From Anomaloglossus baeobatrachus (lineage: Eukaryota > Chordata > Amphibia > Anura > Aromobatidae), in the NCBI RefSeq assembly GCF_048569485.1, contig NW_027442066.1, positions 310,001 to 374,000 of the forward strand: 64,000 bases of DNA, read 5' to 3'. How positions within the stretch are numbered: the first letter of the stretch is position 1; every line of letters starts with the position of its first letter. A model generated the notes under the pieces. It searched no databases. It worked only from the letters and a program-made list of their open reading frames with translations, and was not told the origin of the DNA. The translations under genes and the position numbers were made by a program. Shown here in pieces: positions 31,355 to 43,400 of the stretch.

Positions 31355-34300
31355 ATGCGCAAGGGCGTTGGCAAGGAACAAGGAAGTGGACGTGATGGTG
31401 GTGCAGGCAGAGGCCGAGGTCGTGGGCAAGCTCTAATTTTGCCACAACAAAGGGCCACATCTAGTCGCTCGCACGTCCTGTCCCAAATTCTTGGGGACCG
31501 CAGCAGTACACCGCTCTTGAACCAAGACCAGTGTCAACAGGTTGTTAGTTGGATAGCGGATAATGCTTCCAGTCAGATTGGCACCACCACAAACACTCTG
31601 TCTTCCACACGGTCAAGTGTCAGTAGCCGTGATACTGCACCGCACATTTCAGAACCTGATCCTCCTTCCTACCACAAGGCTGAGTACACGTCCTCGGACA
31701 TTAATGATCCCACACTTGGACACTCGGAAGAGCTGTTCACGTTTCCATTCGCACATTCTGGCCTCTCGCCAGCTCATGTTGAAGTGGGTCATGAGGAGAT
31801 CGTATGTACAGATGGCCAAATATTTGAGCAGCCACGTTCTCACGAAGTTGGCAACGTGTCTCAACAAGGGGTGGACGATGATGAGACACAATTGTCAGGA
31901 AGTCAGGAGGAGGAGCAGGGTGCGGAAGAGGAAGACGACGTGGTGGATGATCCAGTAACTGACCCAACCTGGCAGGAGGATATGCAGAGCGAGGACAGCA
32001 GTGCACAGGGGGAGGGAGGCGTAGCATCCCAACAGGCAGTAAGAAGCAGGGTGGTGGCTCCAGGCAGAAGTCAGGCAACCGTTCCCCGGAACAACAACAC
32101 GACACAAGGTGCCTGTACAAATGTTAGGTCTTCCCGAGTCTGGCAGTTTTTTAAGTTGGATCCAGATGATTCTAAAAAGGCCATTTGCAACACCTGCCGT
32201 GCCAGCATCAGCAGGGGTACCAAAACTAGCAGCCTGACCACCACCAGCATGATCAGGCACATGTCAGCCAAGCACCCGACTTTGTGGGAAGTACAACAGA
32301 GTCGAGGAGCAGTGCTTGCTAATGTCACTGCTACGTCTTCGCTGGTTGTGCATGCGAGCCAATCCCCTGTCCATGCTGCCTGCGAACAAGCCTCCTCCGG
32401 TCCTGCACCTGCAGTTGCCTACTCAGAAATAACACCATCATCAAGCACGTCCTTGTCCCAGCGCAGCGTTCAGTTATCCATTCAGCAAACCTTTGAACGC
32501 AGGCGCAAATACACTGCCAACACCCCACATGCCACAGTTCTAAATGCTAACATTTCGCGACTGCTTGCGCTGGAAATGTTGCCTTTTAGGCTGGTGGAGA
32601 CAGAAGCATTCCGCGACCTGATGGCGGCAGCTGTCCCACGTTACTCGGTCCCCAGCCGCCACTATTTCTCCCGGTGTGCCGTCCCCGCGTTGCATAACCA
32701 CGTGTCACAAAATATCACACGTGCCCTGAACAACGCTGTTTCACCCAAAGTCCACCTAACCACAGACACGTGGACAAGTGCTTGTGGGCAAGGCCGCTAC
32801 ATCTCGTTGACGGCACACTGGGTTAATATTGTGGAAGCTGGGACCCAGTCTGAGCGAGGGACGGAACACGTCCTTCCCACACCAAGGTTTGCAGGCCCTA
32901 CCTCAGTCAGTGTTTCACCCACACTCTACAGCTCCGGAATGTCATGCTCTTCAGCCTCCTCCTCCTCCTGCGCATCCTCATCCACTGTACCCTCCACACC
33001 AGTCCCAAGCTGGAAGCACTGCAGCACTGCCTCGGCGAAGCGGCAACAGGCTGTGCTGAAGCTAATCTGCATAGGTGACAAACCCCACAATGCAGAAGAG
33101 CTGTGGACAGCTCTGAAACAGCAGGCAGATCACTGGCTCACACCTCTGAACCTAAAGCCAGGAAAGGTCGTGTGTGACAATGGCCGGAACCTGGTGGCGG
33201 CTTTGAGGCGAGGCCAGCTGACACATGTTCCATGCGTGGCCCATGTGCTCAACCTCGTGGTTCAGCGGTTTCTAAAGTCATACCCAGAGCTGTCTGATCT
33301 GCTGGTAAAAGTTCGCCGCCTGTCTGCACATTTTCGAAAGTCACCTACTGATTCAGCCGGCCTTGCCGGCTTTCAGCGCAGTTTGCATCTTCCGGCTCAC
33401 AGACTGGTGTGTGATGTCCCCACGCGTTGGAATTCAACTCTGCACATGTTGGTCAGGATATGTGAGCAGAAGAGGGCAGTTGTTGAGTACCTGCATCACC
33501 TAAGCCGTCGGGAAATGGGTCAAACTCCACACATAACACCTGAGGAGTGGAGATGGATGTCCGACCTATGTACCATCCTCCAAAACTTTGAGGACTCCAC
33601 CAAGATGGTGAGTGGTGATGACGCCATTATTAGCGTCACCATACCGCTACTCTGCCTTCTAAAACGGTCTCTGCTCAAAACCAAACATGATGCATTGCAG
33701 GCGGAGCGCGATGAGTTGCAGCAAGAAACAGTAGTGGGTGTGGGTGATAACACACAGCCCAGCCTCGTCTCATCACAACGTGCAGTGGAGGACTATGACG
33801 AGGAGGAGGATGAAGACATGGAGCAAATCTCCGGCCAAATTGAGGATATGACATGCACACCAGTCATATCCTCGGTTCAGCGTGGCTGGCCAGAGGACAG
33901 GGTAGATGAGGAGGAGGAGGAGGAGGAGGAGGACAGCATGTTCAGTCAACGTGTTGGTCAGGCTACTGAAGTCCTGGCTGTTAAGAGTCTGGCGCACATG
34001 GCTGACTTTATGGTAAGCTGCCTGTCTCGTGACCCTCGCGTTAAGAACATCTTGGCCGACAATCATTACTGGTTGGTAACACTGTTAGACCCACGCTACA
34101 AGGAGAACTTTATGTCTCTTATTCCCGAGGCGGAGAGGTCAACCAAAATGCAGCAGTTCCGGAAGGCCATAGTCACGGAAGTAGGCAAAGCATTCCCCTC
34201 ACAAAACGCTAGCGGCATAGGTCAGGAATCAGTGGACAACCAAGGCGTACAGCCGAGAGAGGCACAAGTCCAATCCGCCAGAGGTAGGGGAACAGTCTTT

Positions 34301-34690
34301 AAGATGTGGGACAGTTTTCTCAGCCCCTCACGTACCACAGCCCCTGAGGTGCGGGGTAGTGCCACAAGAAATCCTAAGTTTGCCCAGATGCTCAAGGAGT
34401 ACCTTGCAGATCGAACAACTGTACTCCGACATTCCTCTGTGCCTTACAATTATTGGGTATCCAAGGTGGACACGTGGCATGAATTGGCTCTCTACGCCTT
34501 GGAAGTCCTGGCCTGCCCTGCCGCTAGCGTTTTGTCAGAGCGTGTTTTTAGTGCCGCAGGTGGAATCATTACAGATAAACGCACCCGCCTGTCAACTGAA
34601 AATGCTGACAGGCTGACTCTGATCAAGATGAACAAGGCTTGGATTGGGCCAGACTTCACCACACCACCAGCAAATGAGAGCGGAATTTAA
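31355..34690 (+). CDS. hAT transposase with BED zinc finger (complete)
   Basis: An uninterrupted 1111-residue protein from the ATG at 31355. The frame is open for 52 further codons upstream, but those lie in 196-bp repeat sequence, so MRKGVGKEQG is preferred as the start. A Gly/Arg-rich tail and an acidic Ser/Gln-rich stretch precede a BED zinc finger at about residues 259-310 (C278, C281, H302, H307). The RNase H-like catalytic domain shows TTDTW (D471), VVCDNGRN (D608), CVAHVLNL, DVPTRWNS and LLDPRY. A Ser-rich insert separates the first two Asp motifs, and an eight-Glu run follows. The C-terminal hAT dimerisation motif includes VLSERVFSAAG. It would excise and reinsert the element by cut-and-paste in the nucleus. 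The length exceeds the usual 600-800 residues because of the N-terminus and insert. Confidence 0.93.
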   Translation: MRKGVGKEQGSGRDGGAGRGRGRGQALILPQQRATSSRSHVLSQILGDRSSTPLLNQDQCQQVVSWIADNASSQIGTTTNTLSSTRSSVSSRDTAPHISEPDPPSYHKAEYTSSDINDPTLGHSEELFTFPFAHSGLSPAHVEVGHEEIVCTDGQIFEQPRSHEVGNVSQQGVDDDETQLSGSQEEEQGAEEEDDVVDDPVTDPTWQEDMQSEDSSAQGEGGVASQQAVRSRVVAPGRSQATVPRNNNTTQGACTNVRSSRVWQFFKLDPDDSKKAICNTCRASISRGTKTSSLTTTSMIRHMSAKHPTLWEVQQSRGAVLANVTATSSLVVHASQSPVHAACEQASSGPAPAVAYSEITPSSSTSLSQRSVQLSIQQTFERRRKYTANTPHATVLNANISRLLALEMLPFRLVETEAFRDLMAAAVPRYSVPSRHYFSRCAVPALHNHVSQNITRALNNAVSPKVHLTTDTWTSACGQGRYISLTAHWVNIVEAGTQSERGTEHVLPTPRFAGPTSVSVSPTLYSSGMSCSSASSSSCASSSTVPSTPVPSWKHCSTASAKRQQAVLKLICIGDKPHNAEELWTALKQQADHWLTPLNLKPGKVVCDNGRNLVAALRRGQLTHVPCVAHVLNLVVQRFLKSYPELSDLLVKVRRLSAHFRKSPTDSAGLAGFQRSLHLPAHRLVCDVPTRWNSTLHMLVRICEQKRAVVEYLHHLSRREMGQTPHITPEEWRWMSDLCTILQNFEDSTKMVSGDDAIISVTIPLLCLLKRSLLKTKHDALQAERDELQQETVVGVGDNTQPSLVSSQRAVEDYDEEEDEDMEQISGQIEDMTCTPVISSVQRGWPEDRVDEEEEEEEEDSMFSQRVGQATEVLAVKSLAHMADFMVSCLSRDPRVKNILADNHYWLVTLLDPRYKENFMSLIPEAERSTKMQQFRKAIVTEVGKAFPSQNASGIGQESVDNQGVQPREAQVQSARGRGTVFKMWDSFLSPSRTTAPEVRGSATRNPKFAQMLKEYLADRTTVLRHSSVPYNYWVSKVDTWHELALYALEVLACPAASVLSERVFSAAGGIITDKRTRLSTENADRLTLIKMNKAWIGPDFTTPPANESGI

Positions 34691-34925
34691 AGTTTGTAAC
34701 GGGAATTTGCCATGTACCTCCAGTCACCCATGGGTACACACTTCTGGACTTTGGATAATCGCTGGACTGCTCCTCCTTCTCCTCATGCGCCACCATGATG
34801 ACCGTTACAAGAGTTAGGCCTTTGTTTCAGGTATACCCCCAGTGGTAAATTTTTTCGCCCATTCTTTGCAGAATGGACATTACAACGACAGGAGACCCGC
34901 TCCTTTGCAATGGGAACAATGTTTT

Positions 34926-36520
34926 GAGGCCCTCATGCACGTCTCTATGCAGGGACAACGTGGAGCCTCCCAATTTTTGGCTGCCCTGCCAAAGGGCTAT
35001 ACTATAATACACCCACTTCCTGACAATGGACACTTAATGTTTTGAGGCCCTCATGCACGTCTCTATCCAGGGACAACGTGGAGCCTCCCAATTTTTGGCT
35101 GCCCTGCCAAAGGGCTATACTACAAAAGACCCACTTCCTGACAATGGACACTTAATGTTTTGAGGCCCTCATGCACGTCTCTATCCAGGGACAACGTGGA
35201 GCCTCCCAATTTTTGGCTCCCCTGCCTAAGGGCTATACTATAATACACCCACTTCCTGACAATGGACACTTAATGTTTTGAGGCCCTCATGCACGTCTCT
35301 ATCCAGGGACAACGTGGAGCCTCCCAATTTTTGGCTGCCCTGCCAAAGGGCTATACTACAAAAGACCCACTTCCTGACAATGGACACTTAATGTTTTGAG
35401 GCCCTCATGCACGTCTCTATCCAGGGACAACGTGGAGCCTCCCAATTTTTGGCTGCCCTGCCTAAGGGCTATACTATAATACACCCACTTCCTGACAATG
35501 GACACTTAATGTTTTGAGGCCCTCATGCACGTCTCTATCCAGGGACAACGTGGAGCCTCCCAATTTTTGGCTGCCCTGCCAAAGGGCTATACTATAATAC
35601 ACCCACTTCCTGACAATGGACACTTAATGTTTTGAGGCCCTCATGCACGTCTCTATCCAGGGACAACGTGGAGCCTCCCAATTTTTGGCTGCCCTGCCAA
35701 AGGGCTATACTACAAAAGACCCACTTCCTTCCAATGGGCACTTCAGGTTTACAGGCCCTCATGCACGTCTCTATCCAGGGACAACGTGGAGCCTCCCAAT
35801 TTTTGGCTGCCCTGCCTAAGGGCTATACTATAATACACCCACTTCCTGACAATGGACACTTAATGTTTTGAGGCCCTCATGCATGTCTCTATCCAGGGAC
35901 AACGTGGAGCCTCCCAATTTTTGGCTGCCCTGCCAAAGGGCTATACTACAAAAGACCCACTTCCTTCCAATGGGCACTTCAGGTTTACAGGCCCTCATGC
36001 ACGTCTCTATCCAGGGACAACGTGGAGCCTCCCAATTTTTGGCTGCCCTGCCAAAGGGCTATACTACAAAAGACCCACTTCCTTCCAATGGGCACTTCAG
36101 GTTTACAGGCCCTCATGCACGTCTCTATCCAGGGACAACGTGGAGCCTCCCAATTTTTGGCTGCCCTGCCTAAGGGCTATACTATAATACACCCACTTCC
36201 TGACACTGGACACTTAATGTTTTGAGGCCCTCATGCACGTCTCTATCCAGGGACAACGTGGAGCCTCCCAATTTTTGGCTGCCCTGCCTAAGGGCTATAC
36301 TACAATAGACCCACTTCCTTACAATGGGCACTTCAGGTTTACAGGCCATCATGCACGTCTGTATGCAGGGGCATTGGTGAACCTCACAATTTTGGACTGC
36401 CCTGGCAAAGGAAAATACTACAAAGACTCAGTTCCTCAAAATGGGCACATTAGACTCAGAGGCCTTTATGTACGTCTCTTCTCAGGGACATCGGAGTGCC
36501 ACACAATGTTTTACGTAAAA
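34926..36520 (+). repeat. 118-bp tandem array, complete hAT
   Basis: About 14 units, each starting GAGGCCCTCATGCACGTCTC. Two unit types alternate by their ends: one with GACAATGGACACTTAATG, the other with TCCAATGGGCACTTCAGG. The last two units are degenerate. The array lies between the transposase stop and the 3' terminus. Confidence 0.93.
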
Positions 36521-37455
36521 TCTTTCATGTATTGATCTCAAAAAGTAACATACATTAGCTCTATCTCACTATTGGGTATGTGCCCTTAACATTTCCGCTA
36601 TGAAAAATCATTTTGGTGTCATTTTGGAAGGTTTTCTGGTGAGTCCGTAAAAATGGCGTAAAACGCGGACAAAATTATTCAAAGCTGTGACTTTTGAGTG
36701 ATAAATGCTTCAAGGGGTCTTCCCCATGCTGTTGCCATGTCATTTGAGCACTCTTCGGAGACTTTTGTGCCATTTTTAGGGTTTCTACATGCTGCCGGTG
36801 GTCATTTCACAAAAATACTCGGGTCTCCCATAGGATAACATTGGGCTCGGTGCTCGGGCCGAGTACACGAATATCTTGGGAGGCTCGGCCCGAGCTTCGA
36901 GCACCCGAGCTTTTTAGTACTCGCTCATCACTACTAATAAACCTAAAAAATAAAAATAAATTGAATAAAAATCATGAATGTTGTGTTATAACAGGAAATT
37001 CGGTGTAAGAATGAATATCCGGGATGAGAGTTCAGCGAATGAGTTATAGAAATTGTTACAAAAAGGAGTGTGTACGGTTTATGCGTAAATTTTCAGAATG
37101 CGTACATGAAAATTATATGTATGTGAGAATGTCCCCCATGCTTTGTAAAAAGTTATTTATGAAAATGTAAATAAAATATATAAAAATGCCTAATTATTTA
37201 TAATTTATGAGAAAGATATATATGTATGGAAGAATGTTATAAGGTGTCCAAGAACCATAAAGAAAAAGGGTGCATATATAATGTTAGAGGTCTAGAGTTC
37301 CACCAGGCTATATCACCCCTAAAGAAATAGAAAGAAGACCTTACTACCTGTGTACCCCAAAAAAAGCTATATTTCTTAGCCAGGATTATGGTGGAGATAT
37401 GCACAAGTGAAATAAGAATATAAAGTAATACAATAAGATTATAAAACCAATATGT

Positions 37456-40400
37456 GTGCATTCATGCACCACCCGGTACGCTACCCTTGCCAAATTGCTC
37501 ACTCTAGATCCCCACACGATCCATGAAGCCGTTCCCCCGGTCACACCGCCTGCTGCCGGTTCCCACTCATCCCTGGGGGAGTTAGGCGAGTGGTATCGAG
37601 AGCTACATGTCGGCACTGATGATACCCCCATACACCACAAGGAAGGGGTATACCGGGTGGTACAGGAGTATGAGCGGGTTTTTAGCAAGCACCCTCTAGA
37701 TTTTGGGCAGATTAAAGGGGTTCAACACCACATCCCTACCGGTACACACTCCCCTATTAAAGAGAGATACAGGCCTATTCCCCCTGCGCACTACCAATGC
37801 GCCAAAGACATATTGAGGAACATGAAGGAGGCAGGGGTTATTAGGGACAGCTGTAGTCCCTGGGCCGCTCCGTTGGTGCTGGTTAAGAAGAAGGATGGCA
37901 CCATGCGGATGTGTGTGGATTACCGGAAGATTAACCAGATAACGCATAAGGATGCTTACCCTCTGCCCCGCATCAAAGAGTCCCTGGCCTCGCTGAGAAC
38001 CGCTAACTACTTCTCCACCCTTGACCTCACCAGCGGGTACTGGCAGGTGGCCGTGGCACCGGAAGACCGAGAGAAGACTGCCTATGGGACCGTTTTGCTG
38101 TACTTGGATGATGTGATTGTGTACTCACAGACGTATGAAGCCCACCTGGAGCACCTAGCCGAGGTGTTCGCGTCCCTTGCCAAGTATGGGATGAAGTTGA
38201 AGCCCTCAAAGTGTCATCTGCTGAAACCCAGAGTGCAGTACCTAGGACATGTGGTTGGTGCGGAAGGTGTCGCCCCCAACCCCGAGAAGATCACCGCCAT
38301 CCAAGACTGGCCGAGACCGACCACAGTGAGGGAAGTGAGGCAGTTTCTGGGCCTGGTGGGATATTACCGTCGCTTCATTAAGGGGTACACAAAGATGGCT
38401 GCCCCCATGCAAGACCTCCTCGTAGGACAGACCAAGGGTGGTAGATCCCTAGTAGCCCCATTGGTGTGGGAAGAAAAGCATGAGGAATCCTTCCGCCAGC
38501 TGAGAACAGCCCTGACCGGAGAGGAAATCCTAGCGTACCCTGACTACAGCCGCCCATTCATCCTCTACACCGACGCCAGCAATGTGGGCTTGGGGGCTGT
38601 TCTATCCCAGGTCTAAGACAGAAGGGAAAAGGTAATAGCTTATGCTAGCCGAAAACTCCGACCGACTGAGAGGAACCCTGAGAACTACATCTCCTTCAAG
38701 CTTGAGCTCTTGGCACTGGTGTGGGCTATCACCGAGCGGTTCCGCCATTACCTGGCAGCAGCCAAGTTCACCGCGTACACAGACAATAACCTGCTGACCC
38801 ATCTAGATACGGCCAAGCTGGGCGCGTTGGAGCAGCGGTGGGTGACCAGGTTAGCCAACTACGATTTCACCATCAAGTACCGGGCCGGCCGTACCAACGT
38901 CAATGCCAATGCACTCTCCTGGATGCCCCACCTGTCGGAAGAGGGGCCAGAGGATGATGACCTCGAAGAGATCGAGTTGCCTGCATTTCACCGGCCATTC
39001 ACTGAGAAGGTGCACGTCTACCAACAACGGGTGAACCTGGATCCGCTGCCCCGACAGGACTGGCAGGAAGCTCAGGACCAGGCACCTGCTGTCCGCCTGG
39101 TCAAGACTCTAGTGGAACAGGGTTCTGCTGGGATAGACCCTGCTGCCCCTGCCGAAGCCCAACGTCTGTGGCAAGAACGGACCCGGCTATACCTACACCA
39201 GGGGAAGTTGTATCGCGAGCTGATTAATCCAAAGACTCACGAGAAGATCCGCCAGCTGGTGATTCCCCAGGCTAACGTGCCCACCGTCCTGCAAGCATAC
39301 CATGATGGTGCAGTGCACTTCGGGTGGAAGAAGCTAGAGATGTTGTTAAGAGAGCGGTTCTATTGGAGTGGAATGCGGGAATCTGTGGAGGCCTGGTGCC
39401 GAGAATGTGGCCCTTGCGCATTGAGAAGGAAGGACGAGGCCAGCCAGAAGGCACCCCTACACCCGATCATTACACACCAACCGCTGGAGCTGGTTGCCCT
39501 TGACCATGTAAAGCTCACCCCCAGCCGAAGTGGGTACACCTACGCTCTGACCATCGTAGACCACTACTCGAGGTTCCTGGTGGTTGTCCCAGTTAAGGAC
39601 TTAACCGGCCGCACCGCTGCTAAGGCTTTCCAGGCTTATTTCTGTTGACCGCATTGGTACCCGGAGAGGGTGCTTACCGACCAGGGTCCGGCCTTTGAAG
39701 CAGAGGTATTCCAGGAATTCTGCCAGTTGTACGGCTGCAAGAAAATCCGGACCACGCCTTACCACGCCCAAACCAATGGCATTTGTGAAAAGATGAACCA
39801 CTTGGTCCTGGGCCTCCTCAAGACGTTACCACTGGAAGAGCGGAACCTGTGGCTGGAGAAGCTACCTGACCTGGTCGATATGTACAACAACATCCCTTCC
39901 AGCTCTACGAAATGCACTCCAGCATACCTGATGAGAGCTCGTCCCGGCCGGCTACCAGTGGATCTGGAAATGGGCTTGGAAGCTTCAGAAGCACTCCTGT
40001 CGACAGCTGAATGGGACACTCGGCGGAGGACACAGTACCGACAGGTCCAGGAGTATGTTGAAAAGAACTTGTGCCGGAGTCGGGGACAACAGGAGCAGTG
40101 CTTCAACAAGAAGGCGCCTGCCGGTTCCTTCCAACCTGGGGATGTAGTGCTGAAGCGGAAAAGAAGGGCCCACAAGCTGGATGATCAATGGGAAAAAAAC
40201 CCGTATGTAGTCCAGCCCACAGGATGGGAGAATGGGAAGGCCTACCAGATCAGCCGTGACCAGGGGGGGACTTTGGCCACGGTTTCCCGAGACCACCTGA
40301 AGAAGTGCCCACCAGCATTGAGAGTAGCGGATGAGGCTCCAGTTCCCAGTCCAGTGGAGAAGGAAAAAGAGGTAATCCACACCATGATGGGTGATTTTCC

Positions 40401-41293
40401 AGCAGACTGGCCTACACAGAACGGTGCGGTGATCCTTCCAGTGATACTGTTCCCACAACCCGTGGATGAAGAAATGATGGAAACGGTTAACCGCGAGCCA
40501 GTGCCCAGGGAGGTACCTGTACCCAGCTCTCCTACGCCTCCGCCTGCCCCACATGATAGCAGGGAGGAGGAACTGACTGTTCCCTCTGCCCCACTGCCTG
40601 TCACCACTGACACCGGACCCCGAAGGTCCACTCGCCCCAACCTAGGTAGACCCCCACTTAGGTACAGGGAAACTACTCTTTAAAAGGGGGGGGCTTTATG
40701 TGTTGAGTGTACCAGTTTGAAAGTTTTAAATGATAAGTAAAGATGATCAACCAAAGAAGTTTACCTGATTGAACCGTGATTAAACCGGCCGTTGCCGGCA
40801 ACTGTTGTCCCCGTAGGGACTGTGCAACCATTGCGTAAGGAACTGCTTACGGACAAGCCCGAGAACTTGCAGGGCAACCACAAACTTAGTGCAATGTAAA
40901 TAAAAATGTTTGTTGGCTTGACACCGTTACCGCCTCCGGAGAGGCTGATTTGGGAGGATGGGCCTGGAGGAAAGGGATGGCCTAGGCCCGCCACTACCGT
41001 AACCGGTGGCGATCCTCCGGGGGTTCAGGGGTCCCCTTGGACGTGGGCCCCCTGAAAGAGACAGAACCCGCTCGGGCAACTTGGTGCTGGACTGGGGTCA
41101 AGGGGTGCTGCCCGCTTCTTAGGGGCAGCATCAGGGCCAGGTTGTTTGGGTGGGAGAAGAGCGGAAGCTGTACCGTTGTAAAATGTTTATGATGCTTTTA
41201 CATGTTTTACCGTTTTATTCTTTTTCAGTTGTGAAAATAAAACCGGTGATGGACGGGCAGCCCGCGGACGGTCTGCATTTTACTATAGGGGAA
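37456..41293 (+). mobile_element. Ty3/Gypsy element, right-arm fossil copy
   Basis: The same element in a more complete form, with RT, RNase H, integrase and an integrase C-terminal region ending at 40683, then about 610 bp of 3' untranslated sequence ending in the polypurine-like AGGGGAA just before the LTR at 41294. The 5' LTR, gag and most of the protease are missing. About three breaks are apparent, so it is not functional. Confidence 0.9.
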
Positions 41294-41924
41294 TGTGGCG
41301 CCCTGGACAAGCCAGGTCGTCACAGGTACTACACCAACACACTCTACACTCCGGCTAGGCACACCGAAGCTAAACACAAATCCTAGTTGCCTTCCTCCAG
41401 GGGCTGATGTCCACACCAGGGGGTGGGCCAGGCGGTTGATCCCACCCACCGAGGAGTTCACAGTCCTGGAGGCGGGAAAAGGAGTCAGATTAGAGATCAG
41501 TTTTGGAGTTAGAGAAGTGAAGAGGAGAGGAGACTGACCGTGTCCGGGTGTGTGGCCCGGGCACTCAGCAAGGTTGGCAGACGGTGGTGACCTTCTGCAG
41601 GAGAGGCTGATTGGAGTGAACCGTACGGACCGGGGATGGGCGGTGGCCCGCCGGTACCAGATCGGGGAGTGAAGAGAAGCCAGCACCATCCGGCAGGGCC
41701 TACGGACCCCGACCAGGCTAGGAGTCGCCGTAAAACCGGTCAAATCCGTTAGCGACAGGAACCTCCAGGGTTTCCCAGCAGTCAAGACCCGATTGAAGGC
41801 AACAGCTCACACCGTAGAGGGAAGCACAGTCACCGCCAAGGCTACAGTTCCCAGGGCCAGAGCCTGCGGGCAAAAGGGGCTCCCTCAGCATCCATCCAAG
41901 CTGGGGAGCGGGTTACCGGTGGGA
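41294..41924 (+). repeat. Gypsy 3' LTR, truncated (right arm)
   Basis: Starts TGTGGCGCCCTGGACAAGCC after a polypurine run and resembles the solo LTR at 56190-57103 over most of its length. It is cut where an RT fragment begins. The left-arm copy is 18101-18731. Confidence 0.75.
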
Positions 41925-42356
41925 AGCCCGCTAGATTTTGGGGGAATAAAAGGGGTCCAACACCACATCCCCACAGGTGCACACCCACCCATCAAAGAGA
42001 GCTATAAGCCAATACCACCTTCACATTGCCAGTGTACCAAGGACATGTTGAGCAACATGAAGGCGGCTGGGGTTATCCGTGACAGTTGTAGCCTTTGGGC
42101 AGCTCTGTTGATCCTGTTAAAAAAGAAGGACGGCACCACTCCCCGTATTGAGGAATTGCTAGCTGCATTGAGAACTGCAAATTATTTTTCTACCCTTGAT
42201 CTCACTAGTCACTATTGGCAAGTGTCCGTTGCTGAGGCAGACCGGGAGAAGACCGCCTTCGCCACCCCTATGGGTCTCTGCGAGTTCAAAAGCATGCCCT
42301 TCGAGCTGTGCAATGCGCCAGGAACCTTCCAGAGGCTGATGGAATGCTGCTTGGGA
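41925..42356 (+). mobile_element. Ty3/Gypsy RT fossil fragment (right-arm copy)
   Basis: Mirror of 17669-18100. Confidence 0.85.
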
Positions 42357-42597
42357 CAAGATTTTAGGGTGTATAAAAAGGGAGATTAGATCCCGTGATC
42401 CCAACGTATTGTTACACCTCTATAAATCACTTGTAAGGCTACATCTGGAATATGGGAACCAGTTTTGGGCTCCACATTTTAAAAAGGACATTCAGAAGTT
42501 AGAGTCAGTTCAAAGGTGGGCAACTAGACTACTACAAGGAATGGAAGGCCTCCCATATGATGACAAGTTGAAAAAGTTATTAAGTGATTATTGGCTG
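42357..42597 (+). mobile_element. CR1/L2-type LINE fragment (right-arm copy)
   Basis: Mirror of 17431-17668. Confidence 0.82.
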
Positions 42598-42700
42598 CAA
42601 TGGGGCTTTCTGGCTGGTGCCAGCCTCTCTTCTTAGCACACAGGAACCACAATCCCTACACCATGCTTCAATGGATTCTCTCATCCCAGCCCAGTAAAAC
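42597..42700 (-). mobile_element. Gypsy integrase zinc-finger fossil fragment (right-arm copy)
   Basis: Mirror of 17325-17430. Confidence 0.8.
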
Positions 42701-43023
42701 TACATATTTTACACAGTCATAAGCAGCCAAAAGGGATCTATTCTATTCAATTGCAAATGATCTAGATAAGACTGAGAATAAGATACTGCACGGGACATAG
42801 CAGAGTTGGTCAAGTTGAGTGGAGATGAGTTTGCTATTTGGCACAGCTTTTTGCATCAATAAAGCAAGTAAAAGGTGTGAAAGATAAAAAAAAGGGTGAA
42901 AGTGTGAAAAGTGAATTGGCCAAATTGAGGTGCATATAAAGTTTTTGCTTTCTTTCAATTCACTAATGGGGCTCATTTGAATCAGGTGAATTGAGTTCTG
43001 CTTTTGGAAACTGGGTTAAGAAG

Positions 43024-43400
43024 GGGTGCACCGGTCCTGGAGGTACTGCAATACCAGGTCAATGCGTGGAGTGGACAGAGCAAGATTTTTTCCATCTCCT
43101 TGTTCTAAAAATCCATTTAATATATGGTCCCCAGAGAGGGGACGTATCAGATATTAAACTGATAAGAACAGATTTAATTTTTTTTTTTTTTTCTGTTTAT
43201 CAGTAGGACTTCAAAATAACAAAGGTGATCGCCTCCCGTTGCCTGGGAACCGTCCAGGCACAAGAGGGCTATGTGTCACCAGAAGGCGCACACACTTCCT
43301 CAAGGCCGGCAGACGTGCAATCCCAGGCACCTTCCAGTACCGACCAAGGTAGCGTCCTCCGAAACTACACTTGATCTTAGCCAAAAGGCCGAGAAGCTAT
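43024..43400 (-). pseudogene. U2 snRNA gene interrupted by an insertion (right arm)
   Basis: Reverse-orientation partner of 16628-17001. The 5' part is 43400-43364 and the remainder 43173-43024. The insert is 190 bp here, longer only in its A/T run and otherwise almost identical. The interruption is at the same base, so it predates the inverted duplication. Confidence 0.93.
43174..43363 (-). mobile_element. Poly(A)-tailed insert inside U2, right-arm copy
   Basis: Reverse complement of the 16665-16851 insert with a slightly longer A run and one visible base change in the body. It shares the same insertion point. Confidence 0.6.

Larger units (their letters stand above)
29550..36933 (+). mobile_element. 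Complete hAT DNA transposon with target duplication
   Basis: The ends are TAGTGATGAGCGAG and its reverse complement at 36920-36933, flanked on both sides by the 8-bp duplication CTAATAAA (29542-29549 and 36934-36941), as expected of hAT. The subterminal zones are rich in CTCGG/CCGAG and ACTCG words, likely transposase-binding sites. Order inside: 5' leader with a TATA-like box and three ~70-bp repeats, a 196-bp tandem array, the open transposase gene, a 118-bp tandem array, then the 3' end. At 7.38 kb it is long for a hAT. Every part appears present, so it may be or recently was autonomous. Confidence 0.92.

Noticed and set aside
27121-34690. 52-codon N-terminal extension of the transposase frame (start at 31199 or 27327)
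   Set aside because: It is encoded by the divergent last 196-bp repeat unit. The ATG at 31355 gives a cleaner N-terminus, although the longer start cannot be excluded.
38027-40640. Opposite-strand frames over the Gypsy pol
   Set aside because: They are antisense shadows of the pol codon pattern, duplicated in both arms.
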